Source: CAYGYG01 sp964354155 (lineage in GTDB: Bacteria > Hydrothermota > Tepidihabitantia > SM23-42 > CAYGYG01). Taken from it: DNA of 64,000 bases. The notes below the pieces were generated by a model that did not search any database, was not told where the DNA came from, and saw nothing but the letters and a program-made list of their open reading frames with translations. Both the position numbers and the translations under genes were made by a program. The DNA is taken from the NCBI GenBank assembly GCA_964354155.1, contig CAYGYG010000003.1, positions 76,756 to 140,755 on the forward strand, read 5' to 3'. Shown here piece after piece: positions 26,276 to 33,617 of this stretch. Positions within the stretch are counted from its first letter, which is position 1; each line of letters begins with the position of its first letter.

Positions 26276-27630
26276 CCTTGGTGCTCGGCCTATTTTTGCT
26301 GCAGATAGCGAAGGTCCAGGTGTCGGTCGGCGACCAGCAGAAGGTATTCGACATCGTGGTGGTCGAGGAGGGTGACTACCTGAAGCTCGACGACCTGTGC
26401 ACCGCGCTGGACCTGCAATTCGCCTTTGACAGCTACAAACAGCGCGTGATGTTAATCGGGCCGGCCCATGAGGTCGTTCTCTACTTGAACATCGGTTTGG
26501 CGAAAATCAACGGGGCCTATCAGGTAATCGCCTTTGCGCCGACATGGCATAACGGGGAGATTCTCTTCCCGAAACCGGTCATTACTTCTTTTTTCACCCG
26601 GCACTTTGGGAAGGTTGTCTTGGTCCAGAACATCGACGCCCGCCCGGGCATCGAGTCGTACAAATTGTCGGCCCGGGGCGATTCGGTGGTTTTTCACTTT
26701 GAGACCGAATACGAGACGGAAACCGACCTCGAGTTCGAAGGTACGAGAGTCGTCTTCGAAATCAATGGTCTGTTGCCCGCGGTGCCGAAGAGCAAGGTTC
26801 TACCCGGCCTCAAACTCGTGAAGGACTACGAAGTGACACCGTTTCAGAACTACTCACGCTTCACCTTCAATCTTGCCGACAAGCACATCAACGCGGTGGT
26901 GCGGGAGAACGAGGTCGTCTTCGTCAAGGAGCTGGTGCAGATCGTCGATTTGATTGTGCTTGATGCGGGCCACGGCGGTATCGACCCCGGTGCCGTGGGC
27001 AAGAAGGGCTTGTACGAGAAAGACTGCAACCTGGCGATAACGCTGAGGCTCAAGGATCTGATCGAGGATTCGCTGGGCATCAAAGTCGTCATGACCAGGG
27101 ATGACGACAAGTATCTATCGCTGGGCAAGAGAACTAAGTTCGCCAATCGGAACCGGGCCGACCTCTTTGTGAGCATTCATTGCAACGCGTCGAAGAAGAG
27201 GAAGCAGCCGGACGGCATGGAGACCTATTTTCTTTCTGAAGCCAAGACCGATGAGGCACGGGCCACGGCGGCGCTGGAAAACGCTTCACTGCAATTCGAT
27301 GAACCCGAAGAGTACAGCTCCGAGCTGGCCCGGATTCTTTCGGATATGGCTCAGGCCGAGTTCCTCCAGGAATCAAGCGACCTGGCGGAAAACATCCAGG
27401 AGGAGGCCACGAAGCGTCTGCCGGTGGCCAATCGCGGTCTCAACCAGGCCAACTTCTATGTCCTCAAGGGTGCCTTCATGGCTGCCGCCCTGGTGGAATG
27501 CGCGTTTATCTCGAATCCGGCTGAAGAGAAATTGCTGCGCGACAAGAAATTCCGCAATTCGGTCGCCCATGGGATCTTCTGCGGGATCAAGAAGTTTGTC
27601 GTGAAGTATGAAGCAAGGAGGTTGAATTGA
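26272..27630 (+). CDS. N-acetylmuramoyl-L-alanine amidase (AmiC-type, Amidase_3)
   Basis: 452 residues: a short hydrophobic N-terminus (MTLVLGLFLLQIAKVQV) acts as signal peptide, then beta-rich AMIN-like domains to about 215, then the zinc amidase. Zinc ligands are seen in LDAGHGGIDPG (His), LYEKDCNL (Glu) and VSIHCNA (His); the catalytic Glu is in ALVECAFISN. It cleaves the amide bond between MurNAc and the stem peptide in the periplasm, usually in cell separation. Overlaps smpB by ATGA and murI by TTGA. Confidence 0.9.
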   Translation: MTLVLGLFLLQIAKVQVSVGDQQKVFDIVVVEEGDYLKLDDLCTALDLQFAFDSYKQRVMLIGPAHEVVLYLNIGLAKINGAYQVIAFAPTWHNGEILFPKPVITSFFTRHFGKVVLVQNIDARPGIESYKLSARGDSVVFHFETEYETETDLEFEGTRVVFEINGLLPAVPKSKVLPGLKLVKDYEVTPFQNYSRFTFNLADKHINAVVRENEVVFVKELVQIVDLIVLDAGHGGIDPGAVGKKGLYEKDCNLAITLRLKDLIEDSLGIKVVMTRDDDKYLSLGKRTKFANRNRADLFVSIHCNASKKRKQPDGMETYFLSEAKTDEARATAALENASLQFDEPEEYSSELARILSDMAQAEFLQESSDLAENIQEEATKRLPVANRGLNQANFYVLKGAFMAAALVECAFISNPAEEKLLRDKKFRNSVAHGIFCGIKKFVVKYEARRLN

Positions 27631-28427
27631 ATCAGGCGGTCGGGGTTTTTGATTCGGGGATCGGCGGGCTGTCGGTAGTGAAGGAATTGCGCCGGCTCCT
27701 GCCTCAGGAAGACATCGTGTATTTCGGTGATACGGCGCGCCTGCCCTACGGCACCAAATCTAAGGAGACCATAACCAGATTCTCTTTTGAAAATGCCCGT
27801 TTTCTGATGGCACGCGGCGTGAAGATGATTGTCATTGCCTGCCATTCTTCATCGGCCGCGGCGCTTGATGAGTTGAGCAAGAGCATCGATCTGCCGGTCA
27901 TCGGCGTGATTGAACCGAGCGCGCGGGCCGCCTTGACTCATCATGCCGGCAATAAGATCGGTGTGATCGGGACGGCCGCGACAATCTCAAGCGGCGCCTA
28001 TGAACGTGTCCTGCGGCAGTTGGGCGCGCGGGGCGAGATCATCGCACGGGCCTGCCCGCTTTTTGTCCCGCTGGTCGAAGAGGGCTGGCTCGACCGCGAG
28101 GTCACGCGTCTGGTCGCCGAGGAGTATCTGTCCCCCCTGAAGCAGGACCGGGTCGATGTGCTGATTCTCGGTTGCACGCACTTTCCCCTGCTTAAGGACT
28201 TGATCGGGCAGGTCATGCAGGGAGTCCGCTTGATCGATGCCTCGATCGAGACGGCTAAGGCCGTTGCCGAGATACTCAAGACCAGGGGCATCCTCAGGGG
28301 CGAAACTCAGCCGGGACGACTCAGCACCTATCTCTCTGACCTATCGCCCAATTTCAAGGAGATCGGACAGCGGTTCCTGGGCGAGGAGATCCGGGACGTG
28401 GCGCTGGTCAAACTGGAGGAGAAGTGA
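27627..28427 (+). CDS. murI: Glutamate racemase
   Basis: 266 residues, starting at TTG 27627 with AAGGAGG five bases upstream. MurI supplies D-glutamate for peptidoglycan. Motifs: GVFDSGIGGLSVVKEL, YFGDTARLPYG, the first catalytic Cys in IACHSSSAAA (Cys72) and the second in ILGCTHFPLL (Cys183). The usual Asn after the first Cys (CN-T/S) is His here, an uncommon change next to the active site. Its stop overlaps the rph start as GTGA. Placed beside the amidase, forming a cell-wall pair. Confidence 0.92.
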   Translation: MNQAVGVFDSGIGGLSVVKELRRLLPQEDIVYFGDTARLPYGTKSKETITRFSFENARFLMARGVKMIVIACHSSSAAALDELSKSIDLPVIGVIEPSARAALTHHAGNKIGVIGTAATISSGAYERVLRQLGARGEIIARACPLFVPLVEEGWLDREVTRLVAEEYLSPLKQDRVDVLILGCTHFPLLKDLIGQVMQGVRLIDASIETAKAVAEILKTRGILRGETQPGRLSTYLSDLSPNFKEIGQRFLGEEIRDVALVKLEEK

Positions 28428-29137
28428 GGGGTGATGGTCGTAATTATGACGCGTTGAGACCAATCAAAGTTGAGATCGACTTTCTGAAGTTTGCCGAAGG
28501 TTCCTGTCTCATTACCGCCGGCAATACTAAGGTAGTCTGCGCCGCGACGGTGGAAAACAAGGTCCCGCCTTTTCTCGTCGGTTCAGGTACGGGCTGGATC
28601 ACGGCGGAATATGGCCTCTTGCCCCGCTCAACCAAGGCGCGGGTCCAGCGGGAGGCCGTATCCGGTCGAATGACGGGGCGGACGCATGAAATCAAGAGAT
28701 TCATCGGTCGCTCGCTCCGTCCGGTGATCGACTTGAAAGCATTGGGGGAAAAGACTATCATTCTCGACTGTGACGTCATCCAGGCGGATGGCGGCACCAG
28801 GACGCTGTCGGTGAACGGCGCCTTCATCGCCCTCTCTTCCTTGTTCAACCGATTGGTCAAGGGCGGCGAAATCTACCGCAATCCGATTGTTGATTATGTC
28901 GGTGCCGTCAGCGTAGGCATTGTCGACGGCAAGCCGCTGCTCGATCTGTGCTATGAAGAAGATTCCAAGGCGGACGTCGACATGAACTTGGTGATGACGG
29001 GGCAGGGGCGGATCATTGAAATCCAGGGTACGGCAGAACACAACCCTTTCACGGAAAACGACCTGTACCGGTTACACGACTTGGCGAAGAAAGGGATAAA
29101 TGAAATCATTACACTTCAGAAAAGTATTCTGAAGTAA
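28424..29137 (+). CDS. rph: Ribonuclease PH
   Basis: 237 residues from GTG 28424, which overlaps the murI stop. RNase PH trims the 3' end of tRNA precursors phosphorolytically, relevant here because both tRNA genes lack an encoded CCA. Motifs: RNYDALRPIKVEIDFLKFAEGS, GTGWITAEYGLLPRST, SGRMTGRTHEIKRFIGRSLR and CDVIQADGGTRTLSVNGAF, the phosphate- and metal-binding segments of the family. Length and order are normal. Confidence 0.95.
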   Translation: MRGDGRNYDALRPIKVEIDFLKFAEGSCLITAGNTKVVCAATVENKVPPFLVGSGTGWITAEYGLLPRSTKARVQREAVSGRMTGRTHEIKRFIGRSLRPVIDLKALGEKTIILDCDVIQADGGTRTLSVNGAFIALSSLFNRLVKGGEIYRNPIVDYVGAVSVGIVDGKPLLDLCYEEDSKADVDMNLVMTGQGRIIEIQGTAEHNPFTENDLYRLHDLAKKGINEIITLQKSILK

Positions 29138-29150
29138 CGGATGATTACTG

Positions 29151-29540
29151 ATGGAAACAGATAGATTGATCCATAAGGAATTGACGTATCGAATCATTGG
29201 TATTATGTATAAGTTTCACACATCTCTCGGGTGTGGATTTCCAGAGAAAATTTACCGGAGAGCCATGGAGATTGAGCTCAAGAAAGAGGACATTAAGTAT
29301 GAAACCGAAAAAGAGACTCGAATTCAATATGAAGGGAAGAATATCGGATCTCTTCGGCTAGATTTCGTTGTTGACGACAAAGTGATTTTAGAATTGAAGG
29401 CCGTTGAGCGATTGGCCAAGATATTTCGCGAGCAGCTAATTTCACAGCTGAAGGCCGCTCCGTATGAAGTTGGTTTGCTTGTCAACTTCGGCTCACCTAA
29501 ACTGGAATATATTAGAGTTGTCAGGCGGAAACCAGTATGA
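29151..29540 (+). CDS. GxxExxY protein
   Basis: 129 residues. The name-giving motif reads GCGFPEKIYRRAMEIEL, and LRLDFVVDDKVILELKAV looks like a PD-(D/E)xK nuclease core strand, matching the GxxExxY family, whose function is unproven. Base composition is clearly more AT-rich than the genes on both sides, and it separates rph from the pseudouridine synthase, so it was probably acquired by transfer. Thirteen bases after the rph stop; co-transcribed. Confidence 0.85.
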   Translation: METDRLIHKELTYRIIGIMYKFHTSLGCGFPEKIYRRAMEIELKKEDIKYETEKETRIQYEGKNIGSLRLDFVVDDKVILELKAVERLAKIFREQLISQLKAAPYEVGLLVNFGSPKLEYIRVVRRKPV

Positions 29541-29589
29541 ATCCAACGGGTTATCCGTTTGCATCCGCTTCGTTATCCGTCTGAATCCA

Positions 29590-30573
29590 ATGGATACTCT
29601 AAAAGAGTTCACCCGTATCGTCTCCGAGAAAATGCGCGGGGCGCGGCTCGACCAGTACCTGATCCAGGGCGGTATCGGTATTTCGCGGAATCTGGCGCAG
29701 CAGTTGATCGATGCCGGCAAGGTGACGGTCAATGGACGGCCGGCCAAGCCGTCGTACCGCGTGAAGACCGGTGATTCGGTGATCGCGAATTTCGAGGTGG
29801 CAAGCGAACCGGATATCAAACCGGAGAAGATGGATTTGAAGATCATCTTCGAGGACAGTGACCTGGTCATTGTCGACAAACCGCGCGGCATCATCGTCCA
29901 TCCGGCCCGGGGCAACTTCGAGCATACCCTGGTCAACGCACTTCTATACCACTGCGGGAATCTCCCGACGCTTTCTGAAGCGACCAGGCCCGGGGTTGTT
30001 CACCGGCTGGACAAGGAGACAACCGGGCTATTGATCTTTGCCAAGACCGACCAGGCGCTGAGCCTCATGGGCAAGGCGATTGAGGCGCGCCGAATCAAGC
30101 GCGAATATCTGGCCCTGTGCTGGGGTGATATGCCCTTGAACCAGGGCGAGATCGAGGCACCGATCGGCCGTTCAATACTGGACCGGAAGAAGATGTCGGT
30201 AACGCCGTTCTCCTCGAGGTCAGCGCTGACCCGCTATCAAGTCCTGGAACGGTTCGGGGTCGCCACCTATCTGAGGCTTGCGCTCCAGACCGGCCGTACC
30301 CACCAGATCCGGGTCCACATGGCGCACATCGACCATCCGATCGTCGGCGACCCGGACTACAACGGCCGGAGCGTGTCGGTGATCGAAGACCGTAAGTACG
30401 TTGAGATCTTCAGGCGAGTGCTGGAGTTGATCGACCGGCAGGCGCTGCACGCCGCCTTCCTGGCCTTCGACCACCCGATATCGAAGAAACCTCTGAAGCT
30501 CGAATCGCCGTTACCCGAAGATTTTGCCAGGGTCCTTGAATACCTGAGAAGGGAAGTAGAGAGTAGCAAGTAG
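29590..30573 (+). CDS. RluA/RluD-type pseudouridine synthase
   Basis: 327 residues from ATG 29590; an upstream frame extension reads through the GxxExxY gene and is not credible. An S4 RNA-binding domain (about 15-75, RLDQYLIQGGIGISRNLAQQ) precedes the catalytic domain with HRLDKETTGLLIFAK (catalytic Asp near 141), LETGRTHQIRVHMAHIDHP-like LQTGRTHQIRVHMAH and DPDYNGR. RluD modifies 23S rRNA helix 69. The last codons and TAG stop lie in a GAGTAG-type low-complexity tract. A 50-base stretch before the start repeats the phrase gaatccaa/ttatccgt. Confidence 0.9.
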   Translation: MDTLKEFTRIVSEKMRGARLDQYLIQGGIGISRNLAQQLIDAGKVTVNGRPAKPSYRVKTGDSVIANFEVASEPDIKPEKMDLKIIFEDSDLVIVDKPRGIIVHPARGNFEHTLVNALLYHCGNLPTLSEATRPGVVHRLDKETTGLLIFAKTDQALSLMGKAIEARRIKREYLALCWGDMPLNQGEIEAPIGRSILDRKKMSVTPFSSRSALTRYQVLERFGVATYLRLALQTGRTHQIRVHMAHIDHPIVGDPDYNGRSVSVIEDRKYVEIFRRVLELIDRQALHAAFLAFDHPISKKPLKLESPLPEDFARVLEYLRREVESSK

Positions 30574-30586
30574 AGAGTAGAGAGAA
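30553..30586. repeat. Low-complexity agtagagagtagc tract, copy 3
   Basis: Complement of the ctcgctact vocabulary. It supplies the final codons and the TAG stop of the pseudouridine synthase gene. Confidence 0.6.
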
Positions 30587-30628
30587 AGAATCGGATGAAG
30601 GCAAGTTAGACTATCCCCGATATTCATT

Positions 30629-30662
30629 GTCATTGCGAGGAGCGTAGCGACGAAGCAATCTC
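30629..30662. repeat. GTCATTGCGAG...GAAGCAATCTC dispersed repeat
   Basis: Shares both ends with 48750-48784 and 19670-19725 but has agcgtagcgac in the middle. This phrase type is common between genes in many uncultured bacteria. Confidence 0.6.
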
Positions 30663-30732
30663 AGTTTCTCACACACGTTTCCCTCTGCACCGGGCAGGCA
30701 CTTAGCAGCAACGGTTAGGCCCCATTCTCCTA

Positions 30733-30764
30733 TTCGGCTATTCGGCAATTGCCGAATAGCCGAA
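30733..30764. repeat. Perfect 32-bp palindrome
   Basis: Each arm reads TTCGGCTATTCGGCAA and the second arm is its exact complement. It lies 52 bases before the -35 of the repeat-protein operon; it could be an operator, a cruciform or a bidirectional terminator for the upstream operon. Confidence 0.7.
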
Positions 30765-30815
30765 CGTCAGAATCCTGCAACACTCCCTGCTCGATCCCGG
30801 GCCGCAAAATAACTC

Positions 30816-30843
30816 TTGACTTCTCCCCTGGTGTATGGATAAT
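30816..30843 (+). promoter_or_regulatory. Promoter and Shine-Dalgarno leader of repeat-protein operon
   Basis: TTGACT (30816-30821) and GATAAT (30838-30843), 16-bp spacer. The leader is about 38 bases and GGAGG (30880-30884) precedes ATG 30888, in contrast with the leaderless genes. Confidence 0.6.
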
Positions 30844-30887
30844 GATTCTGAATCACTTCTGACGGCATACCGATATCTTGGAGGTCT

Positions 30888-33617
30888 ATGTTTAGAGCAT
30901 TGGAGAACAGACACGTGACCGGGACACTGGCAGTACTGGTCTTCGTTTTTTCATCCTTGATTCAAGCCCAGGACAGCCTCAGATGCCCGACTTCAATCCA
31001 ACCGCCGTTTGATATGGGTGAGGTGATTGGGCAGGTTTCGCATGACCGATGGAGCGGACATCAAACAACCGGAGAATTCTTGGTTGACACGAGTATTTCG
31101 TACGTATCTGCCCCGGACGTGCAGGACGATGCTGCCATGGCATCCGATGGTTTGAATTGCCTGGCGGTGTGGTCTGACCATCGTGATGGAGCTGCCAATC
31201 GCAACATATATGGGACACGCGTCAATCAAGGAGGAACGATTCTCGATCCAGCGAGTATTCCGATATCGACTAACAACGACCACGAATATCGTCCGGATGT
31301 TGCGTCTGATGGAACAGACTATCTCGTTGTCTGGGAGAAGCTCTCGACAGCGGGCAGTTTTGACATATACGGAGCGCGAGTCACGCAATCGGGTGCAGTG
31401 CTTGACCCTGGTGGCATACCGATTTCGACTGAAGTTAACCATCAGCAGTTTCCCGCAGTATCGTTCGATGGCGCGAACTACTTCGTAGTCTGGTCAGACT
31501 ATAGAGGCGGTTACTGGGTCATTTATGGAGCGCGCATCAGCCGAGCGGGGCACGTCATCGACAGCGTGGGTATTTGGATTAGTCGTCTGACTGCGCTTGC
31601 GCAGTATCCATCTGTCACATTCGACGGTTCTAACTACTTCGTGGTTTGGCAAGATCGGCGTAGTGGCACAAAATGGGACATATACGGGGCACGTGTCAGC
31701 CCCACAGGTGCAGTTCTCGACCCAGAAGGTCTGGTTGTTGCCGACGTCTTTGCGGACAAGACCTCTCCGTCCGTTACATGGTGCCAAGATAACTACCTTG
31801 TCGTGTGGCAGGATTCTCGAAACTCCAGTCTGTATAGTGCTCGCGTTGGACGCAGCGGTGCGGTGCTCGACACAATCCGTCTGGCCGGTGGGATTCGCCT
31901 GAACCCATCTATTATCAAAGGATGGAAGGACTGTCTGATTGCATGGGAGCAGTGGATCCAGACAGGACCGCATACGTGGCAGTCGGACGTCTATGGAACG
32001 CGGATTTCTCATTCTGGATTGATACTCGACCCCGCACCCATCCGCATTTGTGATTTACCGAGTAGCATTGCATCACCGAAGGGCACTTTTAGTGGTACGA
32101 ATTGGACGGTTGGTTGGGAGGACGGCCGTGGGGCCTGCAATGTACGCGACATCTATGGAGCGCGGGTCGACGTGTCCGGAATTGTCCTCGATCCGGCAGG
32201 ATTTCCCTTGTCTACTGCGGTGAATCACCAGAGTCAGCCGTGGGCAGTCTTTGATGGCGTCAACTTCCTTCTTGTATGGGAAGACCGCTGCGCGGGCAAA
32301 TTCTGCGACATCCACGGCACGCGTATTGATGGTGTTGGCAACGTGCTCGATTCTGTTGCCCTTGTCATTTCGGCGGCTGCTAATGACCAGCGGGCTCCGA
32401 GGCTGGCCTACGACGGTAACAACTACCTCGTGGCGTGGTCTGATTTCCGGAACGGCAACAATATAGACGTCTTCTGTGCACGGCTGAATCGGAACGGTTC
32501 GTGCCTTGACACGAATGGTATCATTGTTACGGCGTCGGCCGGGAGCAGTCAAGAACGTCCGTCTCTGGCCTTCGATGGTTTGAACTATCTGATCGTGTGG
32601 ATGGACTACCGCAATGGTGTATGGGATATCTACGGTTCGCGCGTTAGTCCGGCCGGTTTGGTGATAGACTCACTCGGCATAGCCATTTCGAAGGCGAGCG
32701 AGAGACAAATGTACCCGGCAGTTGATTTTGATGGCACAGACTACTTGGTTGTATGGCAGGATAGACGCCGTGGCAACTGGGATATCTATGGGACCCGTGT
32801 CAGTCAAGAGGGAGTGGTCTTAGATTCGGTAGGATTTATTCTGACCAACAGCAGTCGTGATCAATCTATGCCCTCCATCACCTTCGGCGGCACAGACTAC
32901 TTTGTTACGTGGTGGGACGGGACCAGTAACCCCAGCTATCAAGGACTCTACGGTGCGCGCGTTACTACTGGGGGTGTGGTTCGGGATCCCGCTGGCATCT
33001 TCATAGATAGGAAGTGCGGACAAAACTCGGCTGTTACATTTGACGGCAGGGATTATATCGTTCTGTCGGAAGACACTGTTGGCGCAGGATACGACATCTA
33101 CGCTGCGAGGGTTACTACAGGTGGCGCCTGCATTGAACGCTATATTGTATCGGATCAGCAGAAGAATCAGATTTTCCCCACGATCGTTCATGGTCTCGGG
33201 GGGCAGTGTTTAGCCGCGTATTCCGGATGGACGGATTCGATCAACGGTCGACCGGCCAACACGATGAGGATATGGGGGAAGTTGCTGTCGCAGGTGGGAA
33301 TAGAAGAAGATCAAATATCAAATATTAGATATCAAACAGGGAACTTACAGATTTATCCTAATCCCTTCCGCCGGCAGGTGAAGATTGAATTTGGTATGGG
33401 GCATGGGGCAAAGGGCATAGAACTATGGATTTATGATATCTCTGGAAGGATGGTTAAGTCCTTCCCTCTTGCTACTCGTTCCGCTCTACTCGCTACTTCT
33501 TCGATCATTTGGGATGGTTCTGACGACCGTGGTCTGCAGCTCCCAGCCGGCGTCTACTTCTGCCGACTGGAAGCTTCTGAACTGAGCATCACAAGAAAGG
33601 TTTTGAGAATAAAATGA
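30888..33617 (+). CDS. Secreted tandem-repeat protein 1 (13+1 repeats, C-terminal FlgD-like/sorting domain)
   Basis: 909 residues. Signal peptide at the N-terminus (TLAVLVFVFSSLIQA). From about residue 75 to 790 come thirteen repeats of 50-58 residues with consensus FDGTNYLVVWQDRR..DIYGARV...G.VLD..GI.IS, then a degenerate fourteenth with GWTDSINGRPANTMRIWGK. The C-terminal 85 residues form a FlgD-like/type-IX-sorting-like domain (LQIYPNPFRRQVKIEF, GVYFCRLEASE). A propeller-like extracellular binding protein is likely; ligand unknown. A low-complexity insert (33463-33504) sits in a loop of the last domain. Its stop overlaps the next gene start as ATGA. Confidence 0.88.
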   Translation: MFRALENRHVTGTLAVLVFVFSSLIQAQDSLRCPTSIQPPFDMGEVIGQVSHDRWSGHQTTGEFLVDTSISYVSAPDVQDDAAMASDGLNCLAVWSDHRDGAANRNIYGTRVNQGGTILDPASIPISTNNDHEYRPDVASDGTDYLVVWEKLSTAGSFDIYGARVTQSGAVLDPGGIPISTEVNHQQFPAVSFDGANYFVVWSDYRGGYWVIYGARISRAGHVIDSVGIWISRLTALAQYPSVTFDGSNYFVVWQDRRSGTKWDIYGARVSPTGAVLDPEGLVVADVFADKTSPSVTWCQDNYLVVWQDSRNSSLYSARVGRSGAVLDTIRLAGGIRLNPSIIKGWKDCLIAWEQWIQTGPHTWQSDVYGTRISHSGLILDPAPIRICDLPSSIASPKGTFSGTNWTVGWEDGRGACNVRDIYGARVDVSGIVLDPAGFPLSTAVNHQSQPWAVFDGVNFLLVWEDRCAGKFCDIHGTRIDGVGNVLDSVALVISAAANDQRAPRLAYDGNNYLVAWSDFRNGNNIDVFCARLNRNGSCLDTNGIIVTASAGSSQERPSLAFDGLNYLIVWMDYRNGVWDIYGSRVSPAGLVIDSLGIAISKASERQMYPAVDFDGTDYLVVWQDRRRGNWDIYGTRVSQEGVVLDSVGFILTNSSRDQSMPSITFGGTDYFVTWWDGTSNPSYQGLYGARVTTGGVVRDPAGIFIDRKCGQNSAVTFDGRDYIVLSEDTVGAGYDIYAARVTTGGACIERYIVSDQQKNQIFPTIVHGLGGQCLAAYSGWTDSINGRPANTMRIWGKLLSQVGIEEDQISNIRYQTGNLQIYPNPFRRQVKIEFGMGHGAKGIELWIYDISGRMVKSFPLATRSALLATSSIIWDGSDDRGLQLPAGVYFCRLEASELSITRKVLRIK
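33463..33504 (+). repeat. Low-complexity tract inside the C-terminal domain of repeat protein 1
   Basis: cttgctact, ctctact and ctcgctact units encode the Leu/Ala/Thr/Ser-rich segment before WDGSDD. Confidence 0.6.

Larger units (their letters stand above)
30574..30887. other. Intergenic region with repeats and promoter
   Basis: 314 bases: the end of the low-complexity tract, a GTCATTGCGAG-type dispersed repeat at 30629-30662, a 32-bp perfect palindrome at 30733-30764, the promoter at 30816-30843 and a Shine-Dalgarno site. No gene. Confidence 0.6.
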
